From positions 1,435,238-1,499,237 of the forward strand of contig JAQFVV010006200.1 in the NCBI GenBank assembly GCA_028023455.1: a DNA stretch of 64,000 bases. Reading direction: 5' to 3'. A model generated the notes under the pieces. It saw nothing but the letters and a program-made list of their open reading frames with translations. It was not told where the DNA came from and searched no databases. Of the stretch, positions 50,639 through 61,860 are shown piece by piece; the stretch's first letter is position 1, and the number at the start of each line of letters is the position of its first letter. Both the position numbers and the translations under genes were made by a program. This stretch comes from Epiperipatus broadwayi (lineage: Eukaryota > Onychophora > Udeonychophora > Euonychophora > Peripatidae).

Positions 50639-50732
50639 GTCAAGCGTTGGTGGCCTAGTGGTTAGCATAGCTGCCTTCCAAGCAGCTGGTCCAGGTTCAC
50701 TTCCTGGTCAATGCTTTGACATATAAGAAAAA
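50639..50732 (+). mobile_element. tRNA-Gly-derived SINE, copy 5: complete, 94 bp, 12-bp target duplication
   Basis: The best-defined SINE in the window. It starts GTCAA, then a tRNA cloverleaf from 50644 to 50714: acceptor GCGTTGG with TCAATGC, box A TGGCCTAGTGG, anticodon arm GCTGC-CTTCCAA-GCAGC (anticodon TCC, Gly), and a T arm with loop TTCACTT. The trailer TTTGACATATAAG and an A run follow. Perfect 12-base direct repeats AACTACAAATCT lie at 50627-50638 and 50733-50744. The T-loop has C where functional tRNAs have A58. The element is a tRNA plus about 18 extra bases, with no separate body. Confidence 0.95.
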
Positions 50733-51219
50733 AACTACAAATCTTGGGCTGCCCTATATGAAAATGAATGCTTCAAATAAACTAATTTACAATACCATGT
50801 TGCTTAATTTTATGATAATAAGATGATTGGTTATCATGATAATTAGATATAATAATTTCAATCTTAAATTCAAACTCTGTGATTGGTTACAAATAGTTTG
50901 CTGAAAATTATGTTATAATAAACAGTGAAAGAGAAAATAACATTTACCAACTTTTGAATTTGGAATTGATAACGTTTTATTGACTTTATGTTCTCATTTG
51001 ATATTGTAGCTAACAATACAATGTATTCATTATTGACTAACAAATGAAGAGCTAGTTGCACTGGCTATGGTATGGCTATTTGGAAAAATATCCTAATCCT
51101 GATTGAAATTGGAATATATGTACTTTGACAAAGACACATTGTACCAAAAGTCTGATTCAGCAAAATAACAAACATTATTAAGATTTATTACCATAATAGT
51201 TGATAATTGTCTACATACT

Positions 51220-51227
51220 TTGGTGTA

Positions 51228-51261
<34 letters not shown>

Positions 51262-51269
51262 TACACCAA
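51220..51269. repeat. Perfect AT-loop hairpin 1
   Basis: TTGGTGTAGAA, then pure (TA)n, then TTCTACACCAA: a perfect 50-base palindrome. Confidence 0.97.
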
Positions 51270-51277
51270 TATATCAA

Positions 51278-51315
51278 CTCCTATTATATATATATATATA
51301 TATATATAATAGGAG
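51278..51315. repeat. Perfect AT-loop hairpin 2
   Basis: CTCCTATTATA, (TA)n, TATAATAGGAG: a perfect palindrome starting 9 bases after hairpin 1. Its right arm forms the edge of the following R1 copy. Confidence 0.97.
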
Positions 51316-51890
51316 ATTTGAACACAGACTTCCAAGCTCTTTCAGCTATCCACTTTATCTCATACAACTGATACACATGGTTACACAATATGAAAAAGAT
51401 AAATGATCCCAACAATATACTTAAAGTCAACATACGCGTGACAATAACATTGACATTAACAAGGAATTTGGGCATTCCATCATTAGATTTTCAATGATAT
51501 GGATGGGTGAAGAGTTGGAGCATGGAGTTAATTGAAGCCTGCACACTAAAGTTTGAAGATTTGCTATCTTAATATAAATTGAGCACTGATTACATATGTG
51601 TGTTGGAGATGATGATCTGGAGCAACTGATGAGTGCTGGCACAGCATAAAATATATATATATTGGAGATCATTTATCTTTTTCACATGTGTGTGATCATG
51701 TGTATCCATTGTATGAGACAGAATGGATAGTTGACTGATGAGTGCTGGTTTAGCACAAAATACGAATAATGGAGATCATTTATCTTTTTCACATGTGTGT
51801 GGTCATGTGTATTCATTGTATGAGATAGAGTGGATATCTGAAGGGAGCTTAAAAGTCTGTGTTCAAATCCCCTATATTACAGCTTAACTC
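51305..51890. repeat. R1 family, fold-back copy with duplicated right arm
   Basis: Starts 'ggagatttgaacacagactt' and ends 'gtgttcaaatcccctatatt', which are mutually inverted. The right half contains the 'ggagatcatttatctttttc' plus 'acatgtgtg' module twice (51664 and 51772). Confidence 0.85.
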
Positions 51891-51920
51891 CAAATATATT
51901 AATTACATATATATAATATT

Positions 51921-52077
51921 TGAGATTAAAACTCATACCACTGTATAATAAATATTTCAAAATATTCTCTAACCCAACATGCAACAATAATTAACAAGAA
52001 AAGAGCAATCATCTCTTATGTTGGATTAGAGTATTTCAAATATTTATTATACAGTGGTAGGAATTTTAATCTCATAT
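51921..52077. repeat. Fold-back element, ~55-bp arms
   Basis: 'gagattaaaactcataccac' with 'tgtataataaatattt' on the left is matched by 'aaatatttattatacagtgg' with 'taggaattttaatctc' on the right. The middle is a ~45-base loop. Confidence 0.88.
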
Positions 52078-52084
52078 ATATATA

Positions 52085-54285
52085 TATATATTGTAACGAT
52101 ATATAAATATGCCATTACATTAATTCAAAATAAAAACTTTAAGTTCGCAAATAAAAATAAATTTATTAAAAACTAAAAGCTAAACATGTATATGTATATA
52201 TTCGCACAGATGCAAAACTTTAAAAATATTTTTTTTTTAATAAATAAAAGTATTCAAACGTACTTTGTTATAAAAAAGTACAAGATTTAAAGATAAAATA
52301 TTTTTGTAAATAGAAATGATTGTTTTATAAAGTAATTGAAAAGCAAGCTAGCCCTTGGGCTCTTGTATAATTAAAAAGTCTGATGAAAGATAGATAAGAA
52401 AATAAAGAATTAGCTTGTCCAATATAGAAGCAGCAAATAAAAGCCCGGACCATAATGAAAAAATGGAACAGTGATGTTTTTGTCCGTGGAATCCATAGGA
52501 GGATTATAAAAGGAAAACGATTCAAATTAAGACAGTTTCCTGATAGTTCCAACTTGATTTTGTGAGAAGAACGATAAGACGCACTTGTCGTTCTCTCTCA
52601 CTTATTTTAAAAATGAAATGACTGTGATACCAGAATGAAACCAGCTAAGGCTACCTCCAGAATATCAGACCGGTCTTCCAATGGAGACGTCATGGGAATT
52701 AAAAACAGGAACTTGGACTCTTCTACTGTGAGCTATGAACTTTACAATTTAAAAATAATTAAAAACTTCCGTTCAAACTTTTATGATTCAGCTAACCTAA
52801 ATTTAAAAAATGAACTCTTATCTGATTTTCAAATTGACAATTAATATTTAAATTATATATATCTGACTTATGTTTCAAATTAATTATAAATGTTTAATTT
52901 TTACATATTTGCTTGCTAAAAGAAAAAAAATCATTTCCATTTTATTATTTTTTATTTGTATTAATATTTATTGTTTGAATTATTAAAATGCATAAATTTA
53001 AGTTGAGTATGGACATTGCATGGATTCATTAGCAGTTAATTATATTGTGGTTTTCATATTTGATTAGAATATATAAGTCATCGATGTCAATGTGGCATCT
53101 TATGATGAATGCCATTGGGTTTCTTGTATTCCCTCTGCAATTGACATTATCAATGACTTTGTATTTTGATCGGTTATGTTTATTTTGAGATGTCATTGAC
53201 TGTGGAATCTATGCAGCTGATCTATACTCAACATTATAAAACAAATTTTATAAAATTCATCTGTGTGAACGTATCTAAATGTTAAATTTAAGTCGGGCAT
53301 GAATGGCTACATAGATTTGTAAAGTTATATTAAGGCAGGGTAATCTTAGGTTATTCATTTCATAGTTGAATTAGGTCAATGGATTGGATATATCGGTGTA
53401 ATTAGTAAATGTAGCATGAGATCCACTATGGGCAGGATTGCATATATATGCCACACAACCCCTTTGCCTATGGATGGGATTGTAAGTCAGCAAAAAGGAC
53501 CGCAGTCCCTTCCTATGGAGTTTTTATTTTATTGTTCTTCTTGCCATACAGACGTAACATTCCTGTATTGGACAAAAGTCAATGTCTTCTCTAACTATAC
53601 TGTTCAGATGTACATTCCTGACAGTATAGTATATTTGTGCTGTTGTATTTTCATGCTACATTGAATACATCAATGTATCAGATGGATTGACGCCAGTTTG
53701 ACTGTGAACTTTTGGCCTAAGATTAAATAAGGGATAGAATATTTTCTTTTCAAATGCAAATCTATGTAGTTTATTCATACGTGACAATCTTAAAATAAAT
53801 ATAAATTTCATCTGTGTAGATGATTTAAAATTTTAAAATAATAAGTTAAATTAAAAGAATGTTAAAATCTAAAATAATAAATATTATTCCTCAAAATTTA
53901 AAATGATTCAAAATTTATATGTGCGTAAATAAATGTTTGTGTATTAATTACTGGCAGTGGCTTTTATTTTTTATATATATATTTAAGATACAAATTAATC
54001 AAGTTATTTATTATCTCTGCGTCTCCATGAGCTAGTGATATTGGGCTAACGGTCTAAATATAAAATAAAGTGGGATCAATAACTTACGTATCTGCCTACT
54101 ATATAAATTTTTCTAGGTTCAAATGCCTAGATGGCGCCCTTGTAGTGCAGATTACGGTAAGATTTAATATTCACTTTCTTTTGGATCGTTATAATATATA
54201 TATATAAAACCTATTGACATATATATAAATATTTTATATTAGAATTTGTAAACTATACTTTGAAGTTGAAAAAAAAATTAAAAAA
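52085..54285. other. Mostly unassigned; two less A+T-rich patches
   Basis: The patch 52560-52800 has an open frame of 69 codons (52635-52844: charged and serine-rich). The patch 53010-53700 has one of 82 codons (53416-53664: cysteine-rich). Neither shows a recognised domain or clear splice context. They are the least repeat-like stretches here and could contain exons or a unique regulatory region; I do not call genes. Confidence 0.35.
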
Positions 54286-54288
54286 TAA

Positions 54289-54380
54289 TCAAGCGTTGAT
54301 GGCTTAGTGGTTAGCATAGTTGCTTCCAATCAGCTGGTCCGGGTTCGATCCCCGGTCAACGCATTTGACACATGAAAAAA
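54289..54380 (+). mobile_element. tRNA-Gly-derived SINE, copy 6
   Basis: TCAA leader, then GCGTTGATGGCTTAGTGGTT from 54293, anticodon region TTGCTTCCAATCAG (one base lost from the stem), a perfect T arm CCGGG-TTCGATC-CCCGG keeping A58, acceptor TCAACGC to 54362, trailer ATTTGACACATG and an A run. Acceptor and T stems pair fully. Flanks share an A-rich word AAAATTAAAAAA, a possible target duplication. Because the anticodon stem is broken, a functional tRNA gene is unlikely. Confidence 0.88.
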
Positions 54381-55258
54381 AATTAAAAAAACAGTTATTA
54401 GTAGTTTGCGTATCTAATTTGACATTTAAATCTACATTTATAAAATTTATTAATACAATTAGTAGTAAGAGAAAAAATAATTAAGTTAAATTAAAATTGC
54501 ATGTTGGGGATAAGTTTTTTAGATGTCTTGTGGTGGAATAAAAGTTTTTAAGTACATCTAAAAAATGATAATGCATGGTGAAAAAGAGATGAAGTGGATT
54601 AATAATATTATGTCATTATGGATAATAAGAATAAAAAATATGTAATCTTCAACTAAATTTAAAGTTTATATCTGGATTAAATATTTTATGATAATTTTTA
54701 GCTTAATAAATGGTTAATAATACTCATTAATGTATTTAAGTAATCATATTGTATCTTTGAAAAATTATATCCATTGGATAAGTTTCTCCATATAAAATTT
54801 AGATTCCTTGAGAATCAAACTAAATATATATTTATTTTTTTTATGCAAAAATGCTTTTTCTACGTGTTTATATGTATACACTCAATCATCATTGAAAAAA
54901 CAAATCTAGATTCTGCTTTATATAGGTTCTAGTTTTATATAGAAATTCACAAAAGAAGTAAACCAAAAAATATGAAAGTGATAAAATAAGATTTCTACAT
55001 AAAAAACATTTTTTTCTTTTAAACTTACAATAATTCTGTACAGGTCATAATGTCAAACTAATGACTTTTCAATTCAAAAGCCTTCACCTTTAAAAGGCAA
55101 AATTAAAACTCCTACAATAAACTTTAATGTTTAATTTTACTTATCTTAATTGATCAAAATTCAATTCTAATAGATGATTATTGATTTTAACAAAAATTTC
55201 ATTGCTTTAAATTTGATGATGTTAAAACCATTTTTTCAGTGAAGTCGAAAGGAAAGTA
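54381..55258. other. Unassigned A+T-rich DNA
   Basis: Nothing recognised. Confidence 0.5.
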
Positions 55259-55259
55259 C

Positions 55260-56170
55260 TTGCTAAGATCAAATTGATAAAAAAATCAAGTCAGATGACC
55301 TAATTTTAATAAAGCTCCTATTTACAAATGTTATATATAGAGTAAGTTAAAAACAAACTCTTATGAAGCTTCAAAAATACCCTCAACCTCAGACCGCGGT
55401 TTCTGCCTCTAGCGTCATCAGTGAGGTGCTAGGGAATAAAAATACTAGAACTAGTCCAGCATTTTATCAATGCCTAACTATTGAGAAGAAAATCTGAAAC
55501 TTTCAGACATTTAAATGTCCAAAAATCCAGCTATCTAACTCAAATAGCCGTATGGGACTGAACTAAGTTCAGATACACCATATATTAATAGCTCTAGCAA
55601 TATAAAATTGCCAAAGCATTAATAGCAAAAAACTAAAATTAAATTGATAAAAAATCAAGTCAGATGACATAATTTTAATAAAGCTCCTATTTACAAATGT
55701 TATATATAGAGTAAGTTAAAAACAAACTCTTATGAGGGTATTTTTGAAGCTTTATAAGAGTTTGTTTTTAACTTACTCTATATATAACATTTGTAAATAG
55801 GAGCTTTATTAAAATTAGGTCATCTGACTTGATTTTTTATCAATTTAATTTCAGTTTTTTGCTATTAATGCTTTGGCAATTTTATATTGCTAGAGCTATT
55901 AATATATGGTGTATCTGAACTTAGTTCAGTCCCATACGGCTATTTGAGTTAGATAGCTGGGTTTTTGGACATTTAAATGTCTGAAAGTTTCAGATTTTCT
56001 TCTCAATAGTTAGGCATTGATAAAATGCTGGACTAGTTCTAGTATTTTTATTCCCTAGCACCTCACTGATGACGCTAGAGGCAGAAACCGCGGTCTGAGG
56101 TTGAGGGTATTTTTGAAGCTTCATAAGAGTTTGTTTTTAACTTACTCTATATATAACATTGCTAAGATCA
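55260..56170. repeat. Large palindrome with R3-like arms between 12-bp direct repeats
   Basis: Centred near 55736, with arms of about 400 bases pairing almost perfectly (for example 'cctcaacctcagaccgcggt' at 55381 and its inverse at 56084-56103). It is flanked by direct repeats TTGCTAAGATCA at 55260-55271 and 56159-56170. A ~98-bp block ('aatcaagtcagatgac', 'aaagctcctatttacaaatg', 'tatagagtaagtt') occurs at the outer left, again at the inner left, and inverted at the inner right, but only its tip is present at the outer right. The arms carry the R3 motif order in divergent form ('agacatttaaatgtc', 'tagctatctaactc'). Confidence 0.9.
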
Positions 56171-56476
56171 TCTGAATTAGCATATAGAATTTTTTATTAA
56201 TAGATACCACAAAATCTTTCATGAAAAGTTGCATTATATCCTTAATTAATAGTTTACAGTGTATGCGATTAACAACAAAGTTTTTCATTTTTGAAATAAT
56301 CCTTACTTCAGTGACAAATATTTCTATTTCTGTTTAAACAAGAATTTCATACATGTAAAATATATAAATTTTTAAAGAGTTTAACTTTTTGCATGTGCAT
56401 TCATGGGTCTGTAAAAAGACTAATATATAGATGGATTGATAGATTGACAGACACAATGGATGAACAGGAAAGCAGA

Positions 56477-56776
<300 letters not shown>

Positions 56777-56779
56777 TAC

Positions 56780-57345
56780 AAAATTAAAATGGTCTTTGAG
56801 ATCAGGTTGTTACAAGTTTTTAAAAAAACACTGATCCACAAACATAAAAACATTCTCCGTAGAAATTGCCACTTAAAATTTTTTTTAATGAAGTCTTATT
56901 CATTTTCCTGATTTATATTTCATGAGGGCTATTGTGATGTTTTCTAAAATAAAAATAAATAAATATGTGATTTATAGTCTTTTCTTTCACTGCTTTTTTT
57001 TCTCAAAATTTTTTATTTTGTTTTAGATGCATTTCAAATATCAAATATCTATGAAATGCCATGTTTTCTTTACCAAAGGGGTTATATAGGTCTATAGAAT
57101 ATATGGTATTGATATAAAAATTAGAAAACATTAAAATACCTTTAGTTAAAGGCTAATTACATATTTATTTTATATTTTTAAAATCAGATCACATATCTAA
57201 TTAATCATTCATAAGCAGTATGACCATACCAAAACCAAGAATAAAAAAAATAAAATAAAAAAATAAACTGCACTAGAAATAAGTTTTGCAAAGACTATAT
57301 CAACCAATCTGTGAACTACAAATATGTCCACATATAGAACATACT
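56780..57345. other. Unassigned A+T-rich DNA
   Basis: Nothing recognised. Confidence 0.5.
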
Positions 57346-57359
57346 TATTCATTTTTTGT

Positions 57360-58150
57360 TTAATATGTTGTGATGCTGTTTCTTAATTTCTTCAGCAGAA
57401 ATTTTTTCTCAATGAGATACTTCGTCATCATGTCTAATTGTGGTTCTTCAATATATTAAATATTTTTTGCCATAATTTCCCAATGCACTTCTTTGGAATG
57501 TTTTTGAAATAATCTTTATAACATAGACAGAATTTACTTCTCGTGAAGATCATTTTCAAGTTACACCATGAAACATCTTTTTAGAAAGTCTTACATGGTC
57601 CATTCATTTTACATGTTCAATGCAATGGTGTAATTTTACAATAGTAGACTGTATAGTATCTCATCAAGTTGAACATATTGATTGTCTTTATTATCTTGCA
57701 GTGTATTTTATAATTTTATGAATCATCCTTAAATAAAATTTTCTAATAACTTTGTGCTTCATTGATAAGATCTCCAAGTCTCACTTTCATATAATAAATT
57801 GGGTAAAGTAGTAACTCTATAAACAGCTAACAGCATTGCAGTAGTTAGTTCCTTGTGATGAAATATTCTCTTTATTAATTTGTTAAAAGTAACAGCAGCG
57901 CATAGGTCCACCCTTTCCACTTTTAAAATTAATCAAGATATTTTAATTAATTTACATATGATTATAACCAAGCTAAAAGTTGCTGTGGTTTTCCTTTTTT
58001 CACTGCTGTTAAAGAACTTGGAATTTTTTTAATATTAATTATTAAATCAAAGACTTTAAATGTTGCATTCAAATTGTTAAGTACATTCTGCAGTCTTCTG
58101 AACTGATCAAAATAGCACAATCACCAGCATACATGATAGGACTAAAATTT
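57360..58150 (-). mobile_element. Third LINE lineage, RT C-terminal remnant
   Basis: Read on the minus strand from 58150: MYAGDCAIL near 58130-58100, matching the active-site block usually read QYADDCAL, then EDCRMYLTI-like text and, near 57850-57760, VYRVTTLPNLLYESETWRSY in composite frames. This matches the widespread 'VYxxxVLPxLLYGSETWxxY' block after the RT palm. The wording differs from both the RTE copies (ILLAFI*RSETWII) and the SGNH LINE, so it is a separate lineage. Heavily decayed, with several stops and shifts and no flank repeat seen. One aspartate of the YADD box reads as G. Confidence 0.75.
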
Positions 58151-58300
58151 TAGAAATATATAATTTATTAGTATGAGAGAATTATAGAAATAACTGACAG
58201 TTTAAACAAATACAAAGAATCACATTTCATTCCAATAATATGTAAGATCGTTATAATGTTTTTTTTTTCATTTACTAGTAATAATTTTTCTAAATTAATT

Positions 58301-58440
58301 AGGGTATATGAGCATAGACTTTCACATGACCCACCACTCTCAACCCTATCTCATAACACTGTATGTGTTCAAGTGTATCAGTGTTATGAGATAGGGTGGA
58401 AAGTGGTGGGTCGTGTGAAAATCTGTGTTCATATACCCTA
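58301..58440. repeat. Minimal R1 fold-back, 61-bp arms
   Basis: Left arm 58301-58361 (agggtatatgagcatagact to cataacactg) and right arm 58378-58439 are inverted copies with about five differences. A 16-base loop separates them. The arms equal the end of the longer R1 units, so this looks like an internally deleted R1 derivative. Overlapping 78-80 codon frames on both strands are by-products. Confidence 0.93.
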
Positions 58441-58444
58441 TATA

Positions 58445-59985
58445 TTACATATATTGATACAGGTATATAATAAGCCTGTACTTCAATTACTAAATTAATT
58501 AGCCAAGTGTGAGACAATATACAAATTGTTTTCAACTTTCTTCTTCTATAGTTGGTTACACTACTTTAGAAATTATAAATTACTATATTATATACTAATA
58601 AGTTTTTTACTTTAGAAATTATCTCAACAGCTTTCAAAAACATATTATTTCTAATAAAAGTGGTGAGACTTCATGACTGGCTATTTCTATAAAGATTTTT
58701 TTTACATCTATTGATCAAAACCTTTTTAAAGACTTCCAACAATCTAATCTCTTTTATTATTGTCATGAGAAATGATTTGTCAAGAACTTCTGCAGAATGC
58801 TTCCAGGGTTATTTTAATTTTATTTTTAACTACGAAAATCTTTATTACAGTTATGTATGTGTGGTATATAAGTTGAACTTTGACAATCAGGCTCATAATA
58901 AGTTCAAGCCCCAATTTAGGCATGGCTAATAAATATTGGTTTATTTAAAGAATAAGCTCTATGTATAAGTAGACCACAGTTTCCTTCCATAATATATATA
59001 TATATACACACAAACATAATGATAGAATGCATTAATATAATTTTTCAAATATTAAATAATATATATATAATAATTGGCCTTTTTCAATGTTTTCTATTAA
59101 ATTAATATTGATTTATTCTATTACTATTAAAATTTAGTTCGATTTTACATTGCATTAAAATCAATTCATTGTTCAGTTTAACTTTTGGACTACAGAAAGC
59201 AATTAACATATTCAATGTTTCCCTTTTCTAACTCAACTTGGACATGCGATTAATTTTCTATTATTTTTATTAAAATTAATACTAATTCATTTCAGATTAA
59301 TTGCATATAAAAATTATAATCACAAACTATTTTAATCTAAAATTAATTATGCTTTCAAATGTTTAATTTATAAAAACATAAATATTTGTTAATTGCAATT
59401 AATAGTTTAATGACAAGTTATAAACAATTACTATCTGGGAATTAAACACATTCAATTCAGAATTTAAAACTATAATTTATCATTTATAGTAAAAATGGAA
59501 GCTGCCAATATAGTGGCATTTTAAAAACAATTTTACTTTTATAGTTAAACACACTCATTTAATTAATTGTATGATAATTAGGAGAAATAAGAAAATTACC
59601 TTCAGAAATTGACCTTTTTCTATGAAAGTGGAAATAAATCCAATTGCTGCTACATATCAACAGACATTAGAATTAAGCCTATTGTAAAAATGTTCAAGGT
59701 TTTTCATTTTTTATTAATGTATCCCTCAACTTAACTCCATCATATACACACCCACCATCAAAGACAGTTAGATCACCCTCACCCACTATGCATGTACTTC
59801 ATGAACAATCTCCCCTCCAAAGGTGACTGAAAGATATCAATCACCTAATCTTCACACTCATGCTAGAAGCTTGTCCACAACATCACTCTCACACATTCTC
59901 CATTATAAAAATGTTTATTTGAAATTTTAGGATTATTCATTTTAGGATTATTAATTAATATTTACTTATAAATCTAGGACTTAGA
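58445..59985. other. Unassigned DNA
   Basis: No gene. A C-rich pyrimidine stretch (59730-59910, for example 'catcatatacacacccacca') contrasts with the rest. It could be LINE 3' sequence, but no copy in this window supports that. Confidence 0.4.
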
Positions 59986-59989
59986 TTTT

Positions 59990-60362
59990 TAACTGAAGAG
60001 CAATATAGAGACTATAGAGACACCAGAAGAAAAAAAATGACAATAAAATACATGGATGAAAACAAACATATCACTGATATCAGTGAAAGAATTAAGAGAC
60101 TGGAATGAAGCTGGACTGGATACATTGCTAGAAGAAATGATAAAAAAAGTGCATTTCACTTTTGAAATTGGATTAGACATCATAAAAAATCTAGAAAGAG
60201 AGCATACATGAAATGAATGGATGAAATAAAGAAGTTTGCTAGTGTGATGTGAAGAAGGGAAACTATGCAGAAAACTGAATTAAAGTTAAACAGATTTTCA
60301 TCCTGGAATGGAAACTATGACGAAAACTGAGTTAGTGTTAGAGAGATTTTTATCCTGAAATG
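59990..60362 (+). mobile_element. RTE-like LINE C-terminal fragment, plus strand
   Basis: From about 60035 the frame reads MTIKYMDENKHITDISERIK, then RLE, a stop, and SWTGYIARRNDKKSAF. This corresponds to the RTE block 'DIxxRIxxLKWxWAGHIxRRxDxRW'. An 'ERERT'/'NEWMK' stretch follows, standing for the usual 'KRxRGRPxxRWxD'. It is short and heavily decayed. The 3' part includes a ~50-base duplicated segment ('gaaaactgaattaaagttaa' near 60270; 'gaaaactgagttagtgttag' near 60323). Confidence 0.75.
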
Positions 60363-60364
60363 TA

Positions 60365-61440
60365 TTGTTAATATCTGAAAATGATGATGATGAATTAGAC
60401 AGAAAAGATTGTGAGCTTATGGTCAAAAAATACTGTAGGATTTTGTGCAACAGGTTGTTAAGAAAAAAATTAACAGTTGTTTTTCAGATAACAATAGTAT
60501 ATATATCCTTATATATAAAGTCTGAATATATGTTTGTCAATGCTGTCATGTGTCAAATTCATAATCAAAAAACTAGTATAGTGTCAAAGGAATATGCAAA
60601 ATAATAGGGATAGTATTTAATGAGGGGGGGGGGAATAGATGCTACAGTACTGTATTTACATTTAGTTTTGGTTAATGTATAATTGAAGTCATATGACTTG
60701 ATATCACTTAATTCACATCTCTACAGTAATATCATGCATTATTGAAATTTATTAAAATAACCAATTTTTTAAAAAATGTTACAAAAACAACAGCCTTTCA
60801 TAGGCAAAGTAAAAACTTGTAATTGAATAAATATTAATTTAGGTTTAAGAAATTAAAGATATGAGAGAATATTAATAATTAGACTGAAAGCAGTTCAAAA
60901 AGAATCTTGCTTATCCCTATAAATTAATGATCATGAAGTAGAAACCAATTATTAAAAAATTTAAAAACTATTATTTTGAAAATAAGTATAAAAATAACTT
61001 TGCAATAATAATAGGGGTGAATATTATGGTAACACAAAAAACAAATGATAAAATGTTAAGATATTATAATAAAAAGTGAACAAAGTAAAGAGTTAAAATA
61101 AGTTTTTGTAACAATAAATAAATAAATAAAAATTTGCATCTTTAAAAGTCAATTTTAGAAATGTTTAAACTATGATATTTCTTGTATTTTTTTTTCTATG
61201 GACATAAAAACTGGACATTAAAAATAACAGAATAAGTAAATAGATGTTTTTCAAATGAATTGTTAGGAATATCATGGATAGAAAGATAATGAAATAAACA
61301 AGTAGATATTACATCAAATGAGACCTGAATGTTAATATAAACCCCAAGAGACCAGAGATCTATGCTTACAAATCCTTTACATTCTGACTTTTAAATATTA
61401 TATTACTTATACTTAGGATATGTAGATGCATTTAAGTTCC
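60365..61440. other. Unassigned A+T-rich DNA
   Basis: A 79-codon open frame at 60365-60604 has no recognisable motif. A 9-base G run lies near 60625. Nothing else seen. Confidence 0.45.
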
Positions 61441-61447
61441 TTTATAA

Positions 61448-61612
61448 TAATCTTTAACTGAGATTTAAAGTTTATATCTGTGCTATAGATAGTCTCTAGT
61501 TTCGAAAATGATTAGTAATAATCATTAGTGTATTTATCTGAAATGGATTGTCAAAGTTGTGAGTGGAGGAAGTTTGACAATGGTAAATGAAAATGTAACA
61601 ATTTATTCTAGA
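61448..61612 (+). repeat. Local direct duplication, copy 1
   Basis: About 165 bases from 'aatctttaactgagatttaa' to 'ggtaaatgaaaatgtaacaa', repeated at 61861-62015 with few differences. A short R1/R2 core ('ccaactgatgaatgctggtt') lies between the copies at 61661-61720. Confidence 0.88.
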
Positions 61613-61860
61613 TAAATACTTTGCATATAATAAAGATGTATATGAGAGATTGTGACCTGGGCCAACTGATGAATGCTGGTTCAGCATGAAATGCATCTTG
61701 GGGGTCATTTGTCTTTTATTATATCTTTATTTATACGTATTTAAAAAGAATGGGGAAGTATGGAGATGTTTATTATATCTATAAAGATATTACATATGGG
61801 ACAGAGAAGGGTGAATAACTCCCTGTGTGTAAATTTAAAAAAAAAAAAATCAGACATATT

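Noticed and set aside
50644-50714. Functional tRNA-Gly gene
   Set aside because: The cloverleaf is good, but A58 is replaced, the unit has an A-tail and it sits between 12-bp target duplications, so it is a retroposed SINE.
16408-52100. LTR ends suggested by repeated (TA)n-TGTA starts at 16.4, 17.2, 21.0 and 52.1 kb
   Set aside because: Apart from the R6 pair, the following sequences are unrelated, and no paired LTR, primer-binding site or polyprotein is visible. A TA-rich preference of several repeats explains the pattern.
58256-58535. Overlapping 78- and 80-codon frames on opposite strands with near-identical protein text
   Set aside because: They arise because the DNA is a palindrome (58301-58440).
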